A stretch of DNA of 64,000 nucleotides, from assembly GCF_015477355.1 (NCBI RefSeq), contig NZ_JADLRJ010000004.1, positions 62,001-126,000 on the forward strand, written 5' to 3'. The stretch is from Nocardia blacklockiae (lineage in GTDB: Bacteria > Actinomycetota > Actinomycetes > Mycobacteriales > Mycobacteriaceae). The position numbers were made by a program, and so were the translations under genes. Under the pieces are notes generated by a model, which worked only from the letters and a program-made list of their open reading frames with translations, was not told the origin of the DNA and did not search any database. Positions 63,256 through 64,000 of this stretch are shown piece by piece. How positions within the stretch are numbered: position 1 is the stretch's first letter; each line of letters opens with the position of its first letter.

Positions 63256-63390
63256 AGCCCGACTCCTCCAGAACACCCGAACCTGCCGGGTCGTGGATCG
63301 ATCCGCTGATGGATGAAGCTCTCGTCTGGCTGCTCGCGTACAGGCTAACTCTAATCGCGACCGTCCGGTTTTCCGGCCCCGACGGCACTC

Positions 63391-63555
63391 CTACTTGCAG
63401 TCCGTCGACACGCCCGGCTGGCACTGCGGGGGCGGCGGGGTGTCGGTGCAGTCGGTCGACACTCCGGGCTGACACGGCCCGGCGGCGGCGAGACCCGGTG
63501 CGGCCAGCACGGCCGCGGTCGAAAGAACCGCGGCGGCAATGAATTTGGTGATCAA
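63391..63555 (-). CDS. 54-aa secreted peptide with duplicated CQPGVSTDC motif
   Basis: A TTG start at 63555 is preceded by AAGGGAG at 7 nt. The N-terminal 25-30 residues form a signal peptide (FIAAAVLSTAAVLAAPGLAAA) with cleavage expected after AAA. The mature peptide holds two copies of the nine-residue motif CQPGVSTDC separated by TDTPPPPQ, with four Cys that can make two disulfides. No family is recognised. A stop TAG follows directly. It lies upstream of glpD and downstream of the aminotransferase, same strand. Confidence 0.6.
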   Translation of the reverse strand: MITKFIAAAVLSTAAVLAAPGLAAAGPCQPGVSTDCTDTPPPPQCQPGVSTDCK

Positions 63556-63659
63556 GGCGAACTCCCTTTCGTCGTCGGCTCGAACGTTACGGGCGCGAGC
63601 AGACCGGGAGCAATCGTTTCCGCGTCCGGTCCGGACGGGGAAATTGTTGTGGCGGAACG

Positions 63660-64000
63660 TTATTCGTCGAAAGCGCGGCCGAGTCGGTCGACGGCGTCCC
63701 GCAGTGTCGCGGCATCGAAGGTGGTGAAGCACAGCCGCATCGAGTGCCGGTAGCCCGTGCCGACGGCGAAGGCCGAGCCCGGCACATACGCCACGCCGTG
63801 CTCGACGGCGCGCGGCAGCAGCTCGACCGTGTCGACATCGTCGGTGAAATCCGCCCACACGAACATTCCGCCCGCGGCGTCGGTGCTCGTGATGCGCGTG
63901 CCGAATCGGTCGCGCAGCGCGCTCACCAGGGCCTGCGCCCGCTCGCCGTAGAGGCGGCGGACCTTGTCCACATGGTCGGACAGCCAGCCCTCGTCGGCGA
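63660..64000 (-). CDS. PLP-dependent aminotransferase, C-terminal part (truncated by window)
   Basis: The gene continues past the right edge. The visible 113 residues include KVRRLYGERAQALVSALRDRF, TDAAGGMFVWADFTDDVD and GVAYVPGSAFAVGTGYRHSMR (with the conserved Arg that binds the substrate carboxylate), then LCFTTF. This matches class I/II aminotransferases of the LysN/2-aminoadipate or MocR-related type. Substrate cannot be told from this part. A link with the lysine pathway genes lat and pcd, 16 kb away, is possible but only a guess. Confidence 0.85.
   Translation of the reverse strand, partial: ADEGWLSDHVDKVRRLYGERAQALVSALRDRFGTRITSTDAAGGMFVWADFTDDVDTVELLPRAVEHGVAYVPGSAFAVGTGYRHSMRLCFTTFDAATLRDAVDRLGRAFDE

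Overview
The window is high-GC, gene-dense actinomycete DNA and looks like a Nocardia or close relative in the mycolic-acid Corynebacteriales. The evidence is GTG and TTG starts, overlapping ATGA/GTGA gene junctions, and long runs of genes in the same neighbourhoods I remember from Mycobacterium tuberculosis. One such run is fadE25-purE-purK-GtrA-PH protein-birA with the acc genes, maf and sseA. A second is lat-lrpA-pcd followed by TetR, lhr, nei and glpD. No tRNA, rRNA, CRISPR array, transposase or prophage gene was seen, so this is ordinary chromosome rather than a mobile region.

Layout. 1-5.5 kb: 5' part of a SNF2-family helicase, a hypothetical gene, a secreted HNH-nuclease-like lipoprotein, a rhodanese and a BenE-type transporter paired with an Lrp/AsnC regulator. 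6.1-9.9 kb: a branched-chain 2-oxoacid dehydrogenase operon (E1 alpha, E1 beta, E2) diverging from that regulator across a 311-bp region rich in palindromes. 9.9-16.2 kb: thioesterase, AraC regulator, MFS transporter with a Pro/Ser/Thr-rich insert, TetR, SDR oxidoreductase, an L7/L12-C-domain miniprotein and a mycothiol-type isomerase family protein. 16.2-19.1 kb: three-gene proton-translocating transhydrogenase operon. 19.4-24.2 kb: HIT protein, a second isomerase-family protein, a peptidase E-like protein, a TetR/MFS efflux pair and a lone GroES-like protein. 24.3-26.4 kb: FAD oxidase and small proteins.

26.4-45.4 kb is a lipid, biotin and purine block: acyl-CoA dehydrogenase with a TetR gene, purE/purK, GtrA, a two-component system, PH-domain protein, acyl-ACP desaturase, birA, a Ser/Thr kinase, and then accA3, sseA, maf, accE5 and accD5. 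BirA biotinylates AccA3, which works with AccD5 and AccE5 to make malonyl/methylmalonyl-CoA. The bkd complex and acyl-CoA dehydrogenase supply and consume short acyl-CoAs. 45.5-50.4 kb: a beta-propeller lipoprotein and the lysine-to-aminoadipate pathway (lat, lrpA, pcd). 50.4-64 kb: SDR and patatin genes, TetR, an atypical histidine phosphatase, lhr, nei, a 58-aa membrane peptide, an HpnE-like oxidoreductase with TetR, glpD, a 54-aa secreted Cys-repeat peptide and the C-terminal end of a PLP aminotransferase.

No wholly new multi-gene system was found. The most interesting signals are regulatory and repeat structures read directly from the sequence: phased palindromes at bkd, a near-identical element upstream of both accA3 and accD5, paired TetR-type operators, a run of six C-tracts (strong G-quadruplex motif on the minus strand) inside the kinase gene, an 18-residue repeat in the same kinase, and a dispersed palindromic repeat. 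All protein identities are by recognition of motifs and family sequence from memory; no database search was possible.
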